Source of the DNA: Blastocystis sp. Blastoise
Taxonomy: Eukaryota; Sar; Bigyra; Opalinata; Blastocystidae
Assembly (NCBI GenBank): GCA_039096225.1
Contig: JBBPEB010000020.1
Location: 444,501 to 508,500, forward strand
DNA: 64,000 nucleotides
Reading direction: 5' to 3'
Shown piece after piece: positions 32,955 to 45,475 of the stretch. The number at the start of each line of letters is the position of its first letter. The first letter of the stretch is position 1. The notes below the pieces were generated by a model that was not told the origin of the DNA, ran no database searches, and saw nothing but the letters and a program-made list of their open reading frames with translations. Made by a program: the position numbers and the translations under genes.

Positions 32955-35725
32955 CGTAGTAGTATATAATCCATAGTATAATATATAATCCATAGTAATA
33001 TATAATCCATAGTATAATATATAATCCATAGTATAGTATTTAATCCATAGTATAGTATTTAATCCATAGTATAGTATTTAATCCATAGTAATATATAATC
33101 CATAGTAATATATAATCCATAGTATAGTATTTAATCCATAGTAATATATAATCCATAGTATAGTATTTAATCCATAGTATAGTATTTAATCAATAGTATA
33201 GTATTTAATCAATAGTATAGTATTTAATCCATAGTATAGTATTTAATCAATAGTATAGTATAGTATAATATATAATCCATAGTAGAGTATAATATATAAT
33301 CCATAGTAGAGTATAATATATAATCCATAGTATAGTATAATATAATATATAATCCATAGTATAGTATAGTATAATATATAATCCATAGTATAGCATAGTA
33401 TATATCCATAGTATAGCATAGTATATATCCATAGTATAGTATAGTATATATCCATAGTATAGCATAGTATATATCCATAGTATAGTATAGTATATATCCA
33501 TAGTATAGTATAATATATAATCCATAGTAGTATTTAATCCATAGTAGTATTTAATCCATAGTATATAATATAGTATATATCCATAGTATAGTATAGTATA
33601 TATCCATAGTATAGTATTGTATAATATATAATCCATAGTAGTATTTAATCCATAGTAGTATTTAATCCATAGTAGTATTTAATCCATAGTATAATATATA
33701 ATCCATAGTATAATATATAATCCATAGTATAGTATTTAATCCATAGTATAATATAGTATTTAATCCATAGTATAGTATTTAATCCATAGTATAGTATTTA
33801 ATCCATAGTATAATATAATATATAATCCATAGTATAATATAGTATTTAATCCATAGTATAATATAGTATATAATACATAGTATAATATAGTATTTAATCC
33901 ATAGTATAATATAGTATATAATACATAGTATAATATAGTATATAATCCATAATATAGTATAATATATAATCCATAGTAATATATAATCCATACTAGTATA
34001 TAATCCATAGTATAATATAGTATATAATATAGTATATAATATAGTATATAATCCATAGTAGTATATAATCCATAGTATTATATTATCCATAGTATTATAT
34101 TATCCATAGTAGTATATTATCCATAGTAGTATATTATCCATATTATAGTATAGTATAATATATAATCCATAATATAGTATATAGTATAATATATAATCCA
34201 TAGTATAGTATAATATATAATCCATAGTATAGTATAGTATTTAATCCATAGTATAGTATAGTATAATATATAATCCATAGTATAGTATAGTATAATCCAT
34301 AATATAGTATAGTATAATATATAATCCATAGTATAATATATAATCCATAGTATGGTATAGTATAATCCATAATCATAGAATATAATCATAGTATATAATC
34401 ATATAATATAGATATAATCTATAATATAGTATATAATCTATAATATAGTATAATATAATCTATAATATAGTATAATATATAATCCATAGTATAATATATA
34501 ATCCATAATAGAGTATAATCCATAATATAGTATAATCCATAATATAGTATATAATCCATAATATAGTATATAATCCATAGTATAGTATATAATGCATAGT
34601 AGTATATAATCCATTGTAGTATTTAATCCATAGTATAATATAGTATATAATCCATAGTATAGTATATAATCCATAGTATAATATATAATCCATAGTATAA
34701 TATTTAATCCATAGTACTATTTAATCCATAGTATAGTATATAATCCAGAGTATAGTATATAATCCATAGTATAGTATATAATCCATAGTAATATATAATC
34801 CATAGTAATATATAATCCATAGTAATATATAATCCATAGTAATATATAATCCATAGTATAGTTTAGCATATATCCATAGTAATATATAATCCATAGTATA
34901 ATATAGTATAATCCATAGTATAGTATATAATCCATAGTATAATATATAATCCATAGTACTATTTAATCCATAGTATAGTATATAATCCATAGTATAGTAT
35001 ACAATCCATAGTATAGTATACAATCCATAGTATAGTATATAATCCATAGTATAGTATATAATCCATAGTAATATATAATCCATAGTAATATATAATCCAT
35101 AGTAATATATAATCCATAGTAATATATAATCCATAGTATAGTTTAGCATATATCCATAGTAATATATAATCCATAGTATAATATAGTATAATCCATAGTA
35201 TAATATAGTATAATCCACAGTATAATATAGTATATAATACATAGTATAATATAGTATAATCCATAGTATAGTATAGTATAATATATAATCCATAGTAGAG
35301 TATAATATATAATCCATAGTAGTATTTAATCCATAGTATAATATATAATCCATAGTATAGTATAGTATATAATCCATAGTATAGTATAGTATATAATCCA
35401 TAGTAGTATTTAATCCATAGTAGTATTTAATCCATAGTAGTATTTAATCCATAGTATAATATATAATCCATAGTATAATATATAATCCATAGTAGTATAT
35501 AATCCATACTAATATATAATCTATAGTATAATATATAATCTATAATATAGTATAATCCATAGTATAGTATTTAATCCATAGTATAGTATTTAATCCATAG
35601 TAATATATAATCCATAATATAGTTTTATAATCCATAATATAGTATTATAATCCATAATATAGTTTTATAATCCATAGTATAGTATAGTATAATCCATAAT
35701 ATAATATATAATCCATAATATAATA
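32955..35725. repeat. 2.8-kb minisatellite built on ATCCATAGTATA
   Basis: Continuous array in which the core AATCCATAGTA alternates with spacers of TAG/TA steps (for example TAGTATTTA, TAATATAT, TAGTATAGTATATA). Local period varies from about 15 to 35 bp, with higher-order duplicated blocks (compare about 34770-34930 with 35060-35215). Long stop-free frames on the minus strand rich in Asp-Tyr-Ile-Leu are by-products of the repeat and not genes. Confidence 0.97.
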
Positions 35726-36728
35726 TATATATTATATAATATGTTTTCTAATTAAATTAAATAGTAATTGAATGGATATATGAATCCTAATTTCATAATT
35801 GCTACTGAATTATCTATTATTACTCGAATAATAAAAAAGTAACTATATGAATATGTGCTAAAATAAACCGAATAGAAATATATAAAAAATATATATACTT
35901 GATATTGTAACATTTTGTATTTATGAGTATCATATAGGATGTCTATCATATAATAGAATTTTGTTAATATCTGTATATAAAATATACATCTGACAAACAT
36001 ACACCCACAAATAATTTATTCATGTCACAACTATACTAATATATTTATATCACTTCCAAAGATAATACTAATTCAATTAAAACAAATGAAGTATATGGGA
36101 GAATATGTTGAACCGATATCGAATCTAATTATATTAAATCTTCTGACTTCAATTAAGTAATTTTAAATGATAAAGAATACTATGATTAATTGGGATTATT
36201 ATGTTACTACATACATATATTTGTATAATAATGAACGTATATAAATAAAACATATGTATATGAAATAATATCAGTTATATACATGAATAGAATAGATATA
36301 TAAAGGTATATGCCATAGTCTGATATACTTTGAATAACTGATATAGATAAACATACTTATCACTAATTCAAAATACTAAATGGCTTCTTTAATAAATTAG
36401 TAAATTTCTTTCAATCTATAATAATTAATTATTAAGTATATAATGTTTTAATAATGCATATATAAATGTTCTATACTTTCTCCTATATAGGACTCTTATG
36501 TGTTTAACAAGAAGAAGGATTTGATGGTATTACCAGTAGCTATTTATTTAGAATCAATAATACTCTTGAAGTAATTGGCTAAACTATATTTTATCAATGT
36601 ATTCAAATTAGAGGTTTTTGCCGAAATATAAAATATTAAACTATATATATGTTATATATATATATATGCTATATATATATGTTATATAAATATATGTTAT
36701 ATAAATATATGTTATATATATATATATG

Positions 36729-36787
<59 letters not shown>

Positions 36788-39700
36788 ATATATATATGTT
36801 ATATATATATATGTTATATATATATATGTTATATATATATATGTTATATAAATATATGTTATATATATATATGTTATATATATATATGTTATATATATAT
36901 ATGTTATATATATATATACTGCTTCTAAATATTGGCTGAATATAAGAATGAAATAAAGCTAACTATTTGTCATTATTAATTCTTAATAATAAAATGTATG
37001 GGAATTTATATTCTTATTGTTATAACATAATAAATACTTGATATAATAAAATGAGTATTATTCTCATTCTATTTATTTATTCTTAATCACATACAGATCT
37101 TTGGTTTATAAGTTATCTTCTTATACATCTTCTTGGCCTATTTAAAAAATAATTCACAGCCAAAGAACTCTATAAATCACTTAATATGTATATATTTTGA
37201 AATACATATATAATTGATAGCTTACCAACTACAAATTAAAATATAAGTTAATCATATTATGCTATATAAATAAGAATACTTACATAATGACATATAAAAA
37301 ATATACTTTTTCAACACTGACGGCTTTTATTAGTATTCTAATGAAATGCATATTATATTATAATATAAAACTTTGACATAAATTTATTTAAGTTCTAAGC
37401 TATCAATTTATATAAAATAAGATTTGAAAACATTATTCACAGATATATCAATTATGAAAATTCAAAATAATCATTTATAAACTATACAATGTATATATAT
37501 ATAGACTATAAATGACTACTAGCGTAGAAAACTATGTAGAGTAATAATATATATATTTTATATAAAAGTATAAAAAAAGATTCATCATTATTTATATATA
37601 TACTTAAGTAGACGTCATTTTTACCTCAATAACACTTTCTAGTTGACTCTTCTATAATATATAATAGCATCTATATATTAACATAGAAAATAGAAGTACC
37701 AAATGATCATTTTATATATTTCTCTTTCAGTAACTAAGAATAATCTTGTCATTTACTTATATGTATTCTATAAATAAAAATGATATTTTTATTAATAAAG
37801 AGATAATATAAATAAATATAATATTTAATATTTAATTATAATATTGTATACTGTACTAGTTAAAAGGTAATATTATGTTGAATCCCATATTAACTACAAA
37901 TGATAATAGCAACTACAATTAACTATACAAAGAATTGTTAAGATAAACGTTATATATATATAAACATACAAAAACATGAAATAATACTCCAAACGAACAT
38001 ACATTGTAAAACCAAATTAAATTTTGTTGCGTATTATGTTGAATAAATATAATATAAGCATGCATGTATTATATACAATTACTGTATTCCATTATTCTAG
38101 ATACTAATAGCACGAATAGATAACAGGTAGTATGAACTTTTATTAGCTACTGTTTTATTTGTGTTAACAAATGGAATGCACTAAAAGGATAAGACATTCT
38201 AATCTATATAAACGTTATCATGAAAACATATTAAAATTTACAAATGAAAGAGAAACTAACAATGTTCTAAATTATATAATTAATAAATAAAACTTCAAAA
38301 AGACTCTAAAGAGAAAATAACAAAAACAATAAAGAGAAAGCAGACATAAATAATTAAATAAATAGCAAACAAATTAAAATTATATACGAATCAGAAACAA
38401 GAAGTCCAGGTAACCAGATGAACTGAGCTAATACCGTCATTTAAGTAATAATTCCTTCATAGTTTATAAAAAAGTAGGAAATGAATTTTTGAAATTTGTT
38501 CATGCTGATATTTTTTTTATAAAATAGCAATCTGATATATATGCATCATTACAAATATAATTTATTACTCATTGTTTTAATTTGAGAATAAAATAAAATA
38601 TGATTCAATAAGGAAAAGAAAAAAAATCAATCTTAAAATGAAGAACTATATAAACGAAGAATTATATAGACGAAGAATTATATAGACGAAGATTATATAA
38701 CGAAGAATTATAAAAACGAAGAAAAAATATTCCAAAAACTGGCTTTTTCAAATTACATCACTTCCGTTCTTTTCGATCAAAAAATAGTGAGAATTAATCA
38801 CCATTATGTTTAAAATGTGTTTATTAAGTTGCTAGCTTTATTCAATATCGTTTCCATAAAGTGAATATAACTTGAGTTTATTAGAATTGTTAATTGTAAA
38901 ATTTGTTTTAAGTCTATTCTCAGTAGTAAGTGTAACACTAAACAACGAAAATATATCATAATACAACGATAGCGAAGATTATTTGTATTTTAAATGTACT
39001 TTTAATTATTATTTATGTTTTTCGTATGTATCTATATTGAGAATATTATGGTGTAAATACAATTAGAAATTAATAGTAATGTAAATAAATCCAAAAGGAT
39101 TACTGATAAATCTTGATTCCTGGATAGGCAATATAAATATTGCATATAAACCAATATCTCATTCATTTCAAGGATTTATATATCATTAAATATATGCTTT
39201 AATTTTTTGTAATCCATGGATGTATAATCAACATCCTTTTGATGTTTATGTGTATTCTCATCTAAATAGGAAGTTATACTACAGTAAGAATTCATATTAT
39301 GAACTTTTAATCAGAGTATATTATAAAAATTAATAATAGGATAAAAGACATAAAGGGTAACTAATGAATTATATGACGTTTGAAATATTAAAAAACTTTG
39401 CAGATAGATTTCTTTACAGTTATCTAGTTTCAATAAGTATTAATATATGATGAAGCTGCAGTAATTATTTATTTTTATTTATATAGAATATATTGGCAAG
39501 ATAATATTTGAATTCCAAAGCAAATACAAAAATGAATATAGTCCACTTAAATAATGCAAAATATCTACAACATTCAACCAGTAATTTATCATCAATTTAG
39601 TTAAAATGAAAAAGATTCTAACAGAAATTATAATGACAACATATAGAAATTAAGAAAGAGAAATTAATACTATACATTTATTAACTAATAGCAATTCCAT

Positions 39701-42270
39701 TCTTTAAAGAAAAGGAAGAAAACATTAAACTTAGAAAAATACATAAATATGATATATTTCTATTAAAAGCATAAGGATACGAAATATTGAAACACAATAA
39801 AAAAAATTATTGCATATTAATAATTCTAATTTAGACAAAACAAATAAGCAATTATGTAGTGTTTATTTATAATAATTTAACAATTATCAGGAATGGAAAC
39901 ATAGAAGATGTAGAAGGAAAGAATATAGAGTAATAATAGGATAAGAGTATTATAAGAATTATATGTATAATTATACTAGTTGAATATAAAATTCATATTC
40001 ATCACTTATTATAGGAATAAGCAAAATATATAAACAAGTTACACACTCATATTTATTAGCTGGTGTAGAGAAAAAATATAATGATTGATGAAGTATTAGG
40101 TAAAGAGATATTGTATGCATAATAGTAGTAATAGTAAACATAGTAATAACAATATTATAAGGTTATCTTTTGAAACATTTCAGTAAATACGTTAATAAAA
40201 ACAGCGTAGGAGCTAGAGATTCATATGAAAAACAGCAATAAGAAGAAGTTAAGAATAATTAGAATATTTAAAGAGAAATATAATCATTATTTATGCAAAT
40301 ACATAAGTAATACTATTACTAGTTATTCTTTAGATTCAAAGTAGGAATAGGCTACAGAAAATATATATATGATCCTGTATAATAATTGTAATCACGAATT
40401 TGAAACTAGTATTAGTAGTAAGATAACATTAATAGATATCTCATCATAATTCTTAGTAGCAATAGAATTCTAACATCTGAATTGAAGAGAGAATATTCAA
40501 AGGATCTATATAAACGTATAGCTATAGAATCCTACACAATAATATATATATATATATACTTAATTATATACTTAATTATTCAGTAGTAGCTTAATGCATT
40601 GGTTCTTTAATTCTAGAATATAATTTATAAATAACGTTCACCATAATAAGAAATTTAGGATGAAGAAAAACATGTCTCATTTTATAACTTTATTTCATTT
40701 TGCCTAAATATTATAATAATATAATATTAAAATATTTATACACTACAAATAGATAAGCAAGCCTCAACTTACACCTGACGGATCATCATCATTTGATTGA
40801 AATCTAGAATAGGCTAAATAGAAACCAAATAAGGATTAATACACAATATATATAAATATATAAAATATGATTAACAACTAAACATAAAGAATTTGAACAG
40901 ATTTATACTCAATGTAATTAATTATCATTGCATATCATTATATAAAAGTAAAAATAATTGAAATCGACTATTAAAGTAAATGTAATTCGAGATAATTAAT
41001 CTAAATTACATTATATTAATATTAAGATAAGTCTAGCATACGTATATTATAAAATCTGGAAGAATTCTAATTATTCAAATAAAGTTAAACGAAAACAAAG
41101 AAAGACAAAACAACATTAATCTATAAAATCATATTCTTTAGCAAACCATTATATATATAGAGTTTAATAAGCTAGTTTCAATAGAAACAAAGAATCTGAA
41201 GACACAAATAATTAATACGAGAACAAATAAAATAGAATTATATACAAATATTAGCAATTTAATAAATCAATCTAGCTTTTATCATTTATGTAGTTGTCTC
41301 ACTTCAATAATATAAAAAAAAAATCGAAAGTAATAAACACATTAATTAACTGATTGAGTGAATTACCATATTTCTATCTCTAAGCTGGATAAGAAGTTAT
41401 AGAGCTCTCTGAATGAAGCCTTTATTGAATCTCCAAGTTAAGAACCAAAATGAATAAGATGATAATAAATACTAAAAAAATTTCTAAAAATTTTGTTTTA
41501 AATTTTTTATCAACAGTATTTCTAGATCCTTGAATACTCAATACAGCTACATATTTTCTTAACTTCCCAGTAATTATCAACAAGAAAAAGTCACTAGGAC
41601 TACTTAGAAGCTTAATTTACCATTCCATCATTTTTCTAGTCTAACAAGAATATTCGTTCATGTCATTAATCCACTGTATTTTATTATCTACTCTTCTAGA
41701 TAGCAACGAATTTACATGAAATGTTAATGCCAATTTAATGATTTCAATAAGTGCCTTTGCTATTATTATTTTTCTTCTTATTTAGTTACTTATAGGTTCT
41801 AAGATGATTTTGTAGAGTTAGAAGCAAATAAAAGAATATGCCAAATGTTGTCACTTAGATTTCTTTTGACTGTGTACTCTTTATGTTGCATAATGATTTC
41901 AATTAATTTAAAATATCTTCTAAGATGCTTCAATTATGGAATTAAACAGTAAATCGTATTCAACAACTTAATCACAACAATTATGTATTTTGTTTTTGAA
42001 CATACTATTTGTCTTCAACATACATTTACTATGTGATTATACATTATATTAATCTCTAAAACTAATAAAAAATAAATTTTCAAGATATATCTGATGTAGT
42101 TCTTAAAAAAAGAAAAATTATTCTTAAGGAAATAAAAAAATTTCGATTGTTTTTTTTTGACTTTTAAATACATATGTTTTCTTTTATTTACGTTTTTTCT
42201 TATTTATATAACTTAGACATGTCATACATAACTCATTTACATAATAATTTTCATTTTATAACATAAAAAA
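35726..42270. other. Gene-poor AT-rich desert
   Basis: No frame of gene length. The content is a TATATATG microsatellite at about 36645-36915, a short ACGAAGAATTATATAGA tandem repeat at about 38645-38715, and a few orphan coding-like pieces. One follows a TATATAG acceptor at about 36490 and reads DSYVFNKKKDLMVLPVAIYL before a stop; another is MKYMGEYVEPISN at about 36089. These may be relics of decayed intron-rich genes. No RNA gene was recognised. Confidence 0.5.
36645..36915. repeat. TATATATG / TA microsatellite
   Basis: Runs of (TA)n interrupted regularly by TGT to give TATATATATGT-type units; a pure (TA) block lies at about 36730-36784. No coding value. Confidence 0.95.
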
Positions 42271-42748
42271 ATATTTTCTGATTTTGACTCAAATATTGTT
42301 GTGTAAACTCAAAGAGTTGTCTTTTAGACGTGAAATGACTGTATAAATAATAATATAACTATAGAACACTTCAAAAATGAATATTCAAGAAGTTGACTGA
42401 ATTACGACTCTTGTCTTTTTATTTTGAATAATTGAAATAACGGTCACGTTACAAGTCAGAGTCTACACATAAATATATCTTTAACAGCAAACAACTCTGA
42501 CCTCACTAATTGACTGATCCTTAAGACTCGGTCAAAGTCAATCAATTTTTGTCTTTCTGTGTCTTAAACATCATATCAAGTCATTATTCATTGTCTATTG
42601 TCTAAATAGACTCAAAATGAAAATTCAAAAACTCCACTTTTATCAAAAATTTCTCTAAGTCGATGAAAAACCGTCAACCTTTTGCATTTTTTGAATTTTC
42701 TAAAACAATTTGGTTTTCCCCATGGGAAACAAACCTTTTTGACTGAAG

Positions 42749-42874
42749 TATTAATTCTTCCGTTCTTCGAACTGCAGAAGGGGGTATGCAAACCCCGCAT
42801 AGAGTCTGCGCGACGCGCGCAGCCATAAGCGGGGAAGACATCCCCCCTTTTTGTTCTCGACGGAAGAATTAATA
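42749..42874. repeat. GC-rich nested palindrome with 15-bp inverted ends
   Basis: The ends TATTAATTCTTCCGT (42749-42763) and its exact complement (42860-42874) enclose nested inverted pairs: AAGGGGGTATG with CATCCCCCCTT, CCCCGC with GCGGGG, and a central CTGCGCG-ACG-CGCGCAG hairpin. CTGAAGTA occurs on both outer sides. It could be a MITE or a cruciform belonging to the end of the virus-like element. It is not a Helitron terminus, because no hairpin followed by CTRR is present. Confidence 0.8.
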
Positions 42875-43611
42875 ACATTTCTGAAGTAAAATAACCATGG
42901 GAGTGTAGGGTAGTGTGTGTGTGTATTTATTTTTTCCCATGTTTATTTATTTTTAATTTATTTGTGTTCTGATTCCAACGTGAAACGTAAAGTGATCAAG
43001 GAGAAACTCATAGTAATCATAAAAGAAATAAAATACACAGTCCAACCCTCCCCTTTACAGGGAATATTCATGGAAAATGACTCCATCGTTGGTAAAGTGA
43101 GTAAAATAATCACGGGAATACAGAAAGAAATACGAAAAGAAGCACAGAATGTGCTAAATAAACACACACCCCGACCCTCCCTTTATATAGAGAAAAGATG
43201 AAATGGATGGTTCTATCTAAAAAGAAATAATAAAAATAATCACGGGAATATATAAAAATAAAAATGTATGTATAGTGATCAATAAATAATATAAAAAGTC
43301 ATGATAATCATAAAAAATTTATATAAAAAAGAGTAAAGTGATCAAGGTATGTATTTATAGTGGGTGAAAGAAAAGCTGGTGGTGGTGTGGTCTTGTAAAA
43401 AGATGTACCCACCACCACGATTATAACGAGAGACTTTTGGAAACAAGGGTGACCGTTATGGAAATAGGATGCGTCATCGTGAATTGTCCAATCAAATTGC
43501 TTAAAAATGTAAAAATGAGGGATTTTGGAACACAAAAACACAATTATATTGGGGAAACTGGGGAAACTAATTGTGTTCCAGTGGTTTTAGGTGGCGGGAT
43601 GTATATCAATT
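42875..43611. other. Left non-coding arm of the virus-like element
   Basis: No convincing gene. Short repeated phrases occur (AATAATCACGGGAATA at about 43105 and 43235; AGTGATCAAGG at about 42991 and 43336), plus a GTCCAATCAAATTG CCAAT-type box at about 43487 shortly before the heat-shock array. Short frames here are not supported. Confidence 0.4.
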
Positions 43612-43659
43612 TTCTAGAATATTCTAGAACATTCTCGAAACTTCTAGAACATTCTAGAA
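43612..43659 (+). promoter_or_regulatory. Heat-shock element array upstream of recombinase 1
   Basis: Ten alternating pentamers with exact 5-bp phasing (TTCTAGAATATTCTAGAACA onward): TTC and GAA cores alternate from 43612 to 43659 without a break. The consensus for heat-shock factor binding is inverted nGAAn repeats and three units are usually enough. The array ends 88 bp before the ATG at 43748. Confidence 0.85.
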
Positions 43660-43747
43660 CATGAGAATCTTAGATATTTTATTTTGATTTTCTTATGTAT
43701 TATTCTTTTGAAAATAGAAGTTTTAGAGATTCTACTTGAGAAAATCA

Positions 43748-44683
43748 ATGAAAAATACAAATTATGACAAGTATCTTTTGGTTATACAGAATTCAAATTA
43801 TTCTGATATTTGGAAAAAACGTTTAACCAATTATTTCAATTTATATATTTTCCCATTACCATTTAAAAAGTTCTCAGAATTCTTAAAGAATCCTTATTCA
43901 TTCATGGATTATATGGTAAATGAACGTAAAATCAAAATTAGTCCAATGAAATCGTTATGTGAATTGATATTATTTATTATACGTAATGTTTCTTCATTAA
44001 ATAAAGAAGGTATTTTGAATAAATGGTGTGAATTTTATGTGATTATCAATTCAATGTATGAAAAATATCTGGATAATAAGAAACGTACTTTAATTCAAGA
44101 TCTTATTAAAGATGGTATTACGACTCCATATTTACATGAATATCACGATAAATTAGAAAATTATAATCCATTACGATTAATATTAGATTTTTACTCCTAT
44201 CTTCCTCCTGCTCGTGCTGATTATGCTCAATTATTCATTCTATCACCAGAAGATACTATTGATCCAGCTATTCATAAGAATTATATTGTTTATGATAAAG
44301 AGAAACATACTGGTTCTATTCTATTAAATGATTATAAAACTGCTGGTAAATACTCTACAATTCAATTAGATGCACCAAAAGAATTGATTGAAGATCTAGA
44401 ATTACTCTTAAAAAGAAATCCAAATCGTAAATTTATATTTGAATCTTCTGTAAGAACTGGATTTACTACTAAAGCATTTGATTGGTTTGTGAATAAGCAT
44501 TTAAAACAAATCCATCCAAAATTAACCATTAATGCATTAAGAAAATTATATGCTACAACTACAACCAATACATTCCAAGATATAGAAAATTCTGCTTCTG
44601 CTTTATGTCATAATGATTATACACATATTAATTCTTATGTATCTTTAGAAAATAATAATTTATTTAAAAAATTAATTGAATAA
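43748..44683 (+). CDS. Tyrosine recombinase 1 (integrase), 311 aa
   Basis: ATG at 43748 is preferred; the frame is open slightly further upstream but without ATG. The C-terminal half shows the tyrosine-recombinase catalytic layout: first Arg in PPARADYAQLF, a candidate beta-hairpin Lys in NDYKTAGKY, the second Arg in INALRKLYATT, and LCHNDYTHINSYVS with His, His and the nucleophilic Tyr. The N-terminal half is a helical SAM-like DNA-binding region by position. It would integrate or excise the element by strand exchange through a 3'-phosphotyrosine. It shares the motif layout with the larger recombinase at the other end (ARADY versus ARNDY; HxxxxxHxxxY versus the same), so the two are probably distant paralogues. 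It is transcribed inward from the left end behind a ten-unit heat-shock array. Confidence 0.85.
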   Translation: MKNTNYDKYLLVIQNSNYSDIWKKRLTNYFNLYIFPLPFKKFSEFLKNPYSFMDYMVNERKIKISPMKSLCELILFIIRNVSSLNKEGILNKWCEFYVIINSMYEKYLDNKKRTLIQDLIKDGITTPYLHEYHDKLENYNPLRLILDFYSYLPPARADYAQLFILSPEDTIDPAIHKNYIVYDKEKHTGSILLNDYKTAGKYSTIQLDAPKELIEDLELLLKRNPNRKFIFESSVRTGFTTKAFDWFVNKHLKQIHPKLTINALRKLYATTTTNTFQDIENSASALCHNDYTHINSYVSLENNNLFKKLIE

Positions 44684-44756
44684 TTTTATGTTTTCATGTT
44701 TGTTTTGCTTTAATTTTGAATATAACTAAACAACTAGTAATAAAAGGATATAAAAA

Positions 44757-45131
44757 TTAATTAAAAGGTAAGAAAGATAGATTATTATTATTATTTTGAT
44801 ATTGATTTTGTTGTTGATTACTTTTCATAGTTGGCATAAACATATTATTGGGTTGAATAAGATTCTTATCATCTTGATATTGATTCTCATTCTTCATATA
44901 TTGTTTATCCAATAACATTTCAAGACGTTGATGAATCACAGGATCATCTATATAAAGTAACATATTTCTACAATAACTCAATTGCAAATCACTAAGATTT
45001 TTGTTGTTATTATTATTTAAAAATTGTTCTAATAGATTCGCTATTTCATTCTTTTTAGATTTAATTCCTTCTTCTTTTAGATTCTTCATCACACGACAAA
45101 AATAAGAATAACTAAGATATTTCTTGTTCAT
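44757..45131 (-). CDS. Small Asn/Gln-rich protein, 124 aa, unknown
   Basis: ATG at 45131. The N-terminal ~85 residues look folded and helical (YSYFCRVMKNLKEEG, LQLSYCRNMLLYIDD, HQRLEMLLDKQYM). The C-terminal third is Gln/Asn-rich and disordered. No family is recognised. It converges with recombinase 1, 73 bp between stops. Its upstream region has the AAACAAAACAAATTAATTA block shared with the next gene and a heat-shock-type array at 45227-45260, about 100 bp from the ATG, so it belongs to the heat-shock-linked group. Confidence 0.65.
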   Translation of the reverse strand: MNKKYLSYSYFCRVMKNLKEEGIKSKKNEIANLLEQFLNNNNNKNLSDLQLSYCRNMLLYIDDPVIHQRLEMLLDKQYMKNENQYQDDKNLIQPNNMFMPTMKSNQQQNQYQNNNNNLSFLPFN

Positions 45132-45226
45132 TATTTAAATTAACCAATGATTAAACAAAACAAATTAATTATATAAAACACTAATATAATAAATTAAAGA
45201 TTCTACAAATAGAGCCAGTTCAAAAT

Positions 45227-45260
45227 GAATGTTCTAGAATGTTCTAGAACGTTTCTTGAA
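45227..45260 (-). promoter_or_regulatory. Heat-shock element array upstream of orf124
   Basis: GAA-TTC-GAA-TTC-GAA in perfect 5-bp phase (45227-45249) followed by a TTCTTGAA pair one base out of phase. It overlaps the stop codon of the upstream small gene, showing how compact the element is. Confidence 0.7.
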
Positions 45261-45389
45261 CATATAAAAGTAAAGTAAAATATATATAATAATAAGAACA
45301 ATTTCAATAACTGACAGTATTTCATTTACATTCTCTAAAGTTTCTGCACTACGATCTAAGTAGTAATTGCCAAATCGTTTCTTTGTCAT
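45234..45389 (-). CDS. Single-pass small membrane protein, 51 aa, unknown
   Basis: Start taken at the first ATG (45389), giving MTKKRFGNYYLDRSAETLEN, a short soluble N-terminus. A clear hydrophobic helix follows (VIEIVLIIIYILLYFYMF) and a basic tail KKRSRTF. No family recognised. Its 52-bp upstream segment is nearly identical to the one in front of orf124, and a short heat-shock array lies at about 45454-45471. Small single-span proteins are common in virus-like elements, but the role is unknown. Confidence 0.55.
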   Translation of the reverse strand: MTKKRFGNYYLDRSAETLENVNEILSVIEIVLIIIYILLYFYMFKKRSRTF

Positions 45390-45453
45390 AATAGTATTAA
45401 ATATTAAACAAAACAAATTAATTATACAAAATATTAATATAATAAATTAAAGA

Positions 45454-45471
45454 TTCTAGAATATTCTAGAA
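45454..45471 (-). promoter_or_regulatory. Short heat-shock element upstream of orf51
   Basis: TTCTAGAATATTCTAGAA, four alternating pentamer units in phase, 65 bp before the ATG at 45389 and squeezed against the protease stop codon. Confidence 0.65.
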
Positions 45472-45475
45472 GGTT

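Noticed and set aside
33224-35401. Long minus-strand frames rich in Asp-Tyr-Ile-Leu
   Set aside because: Pure by-products of the ATCCATAGTATA minisatellite, which happens to lack stops in some frames.
36649-36939. 96-aa Tyr/Ile/Met/Leu-rich frame
   Set aside because: Translation of a TATATATG microsatellite.
42612-42878. 88-aa minus-strand frame across the GC-rich palindrome
   Set aside because: It reads through an inverted-repeat structure and AT flank, with no domain signal and no ATG-promoter context. The palindrome explains it better.
42917-43664. Several 70-95-aa frames left of recombinase 1
   Set aside because: They overlap on both strands, lie in repeated control DNA and run into the heat-shock array; none shows protein-like composition.
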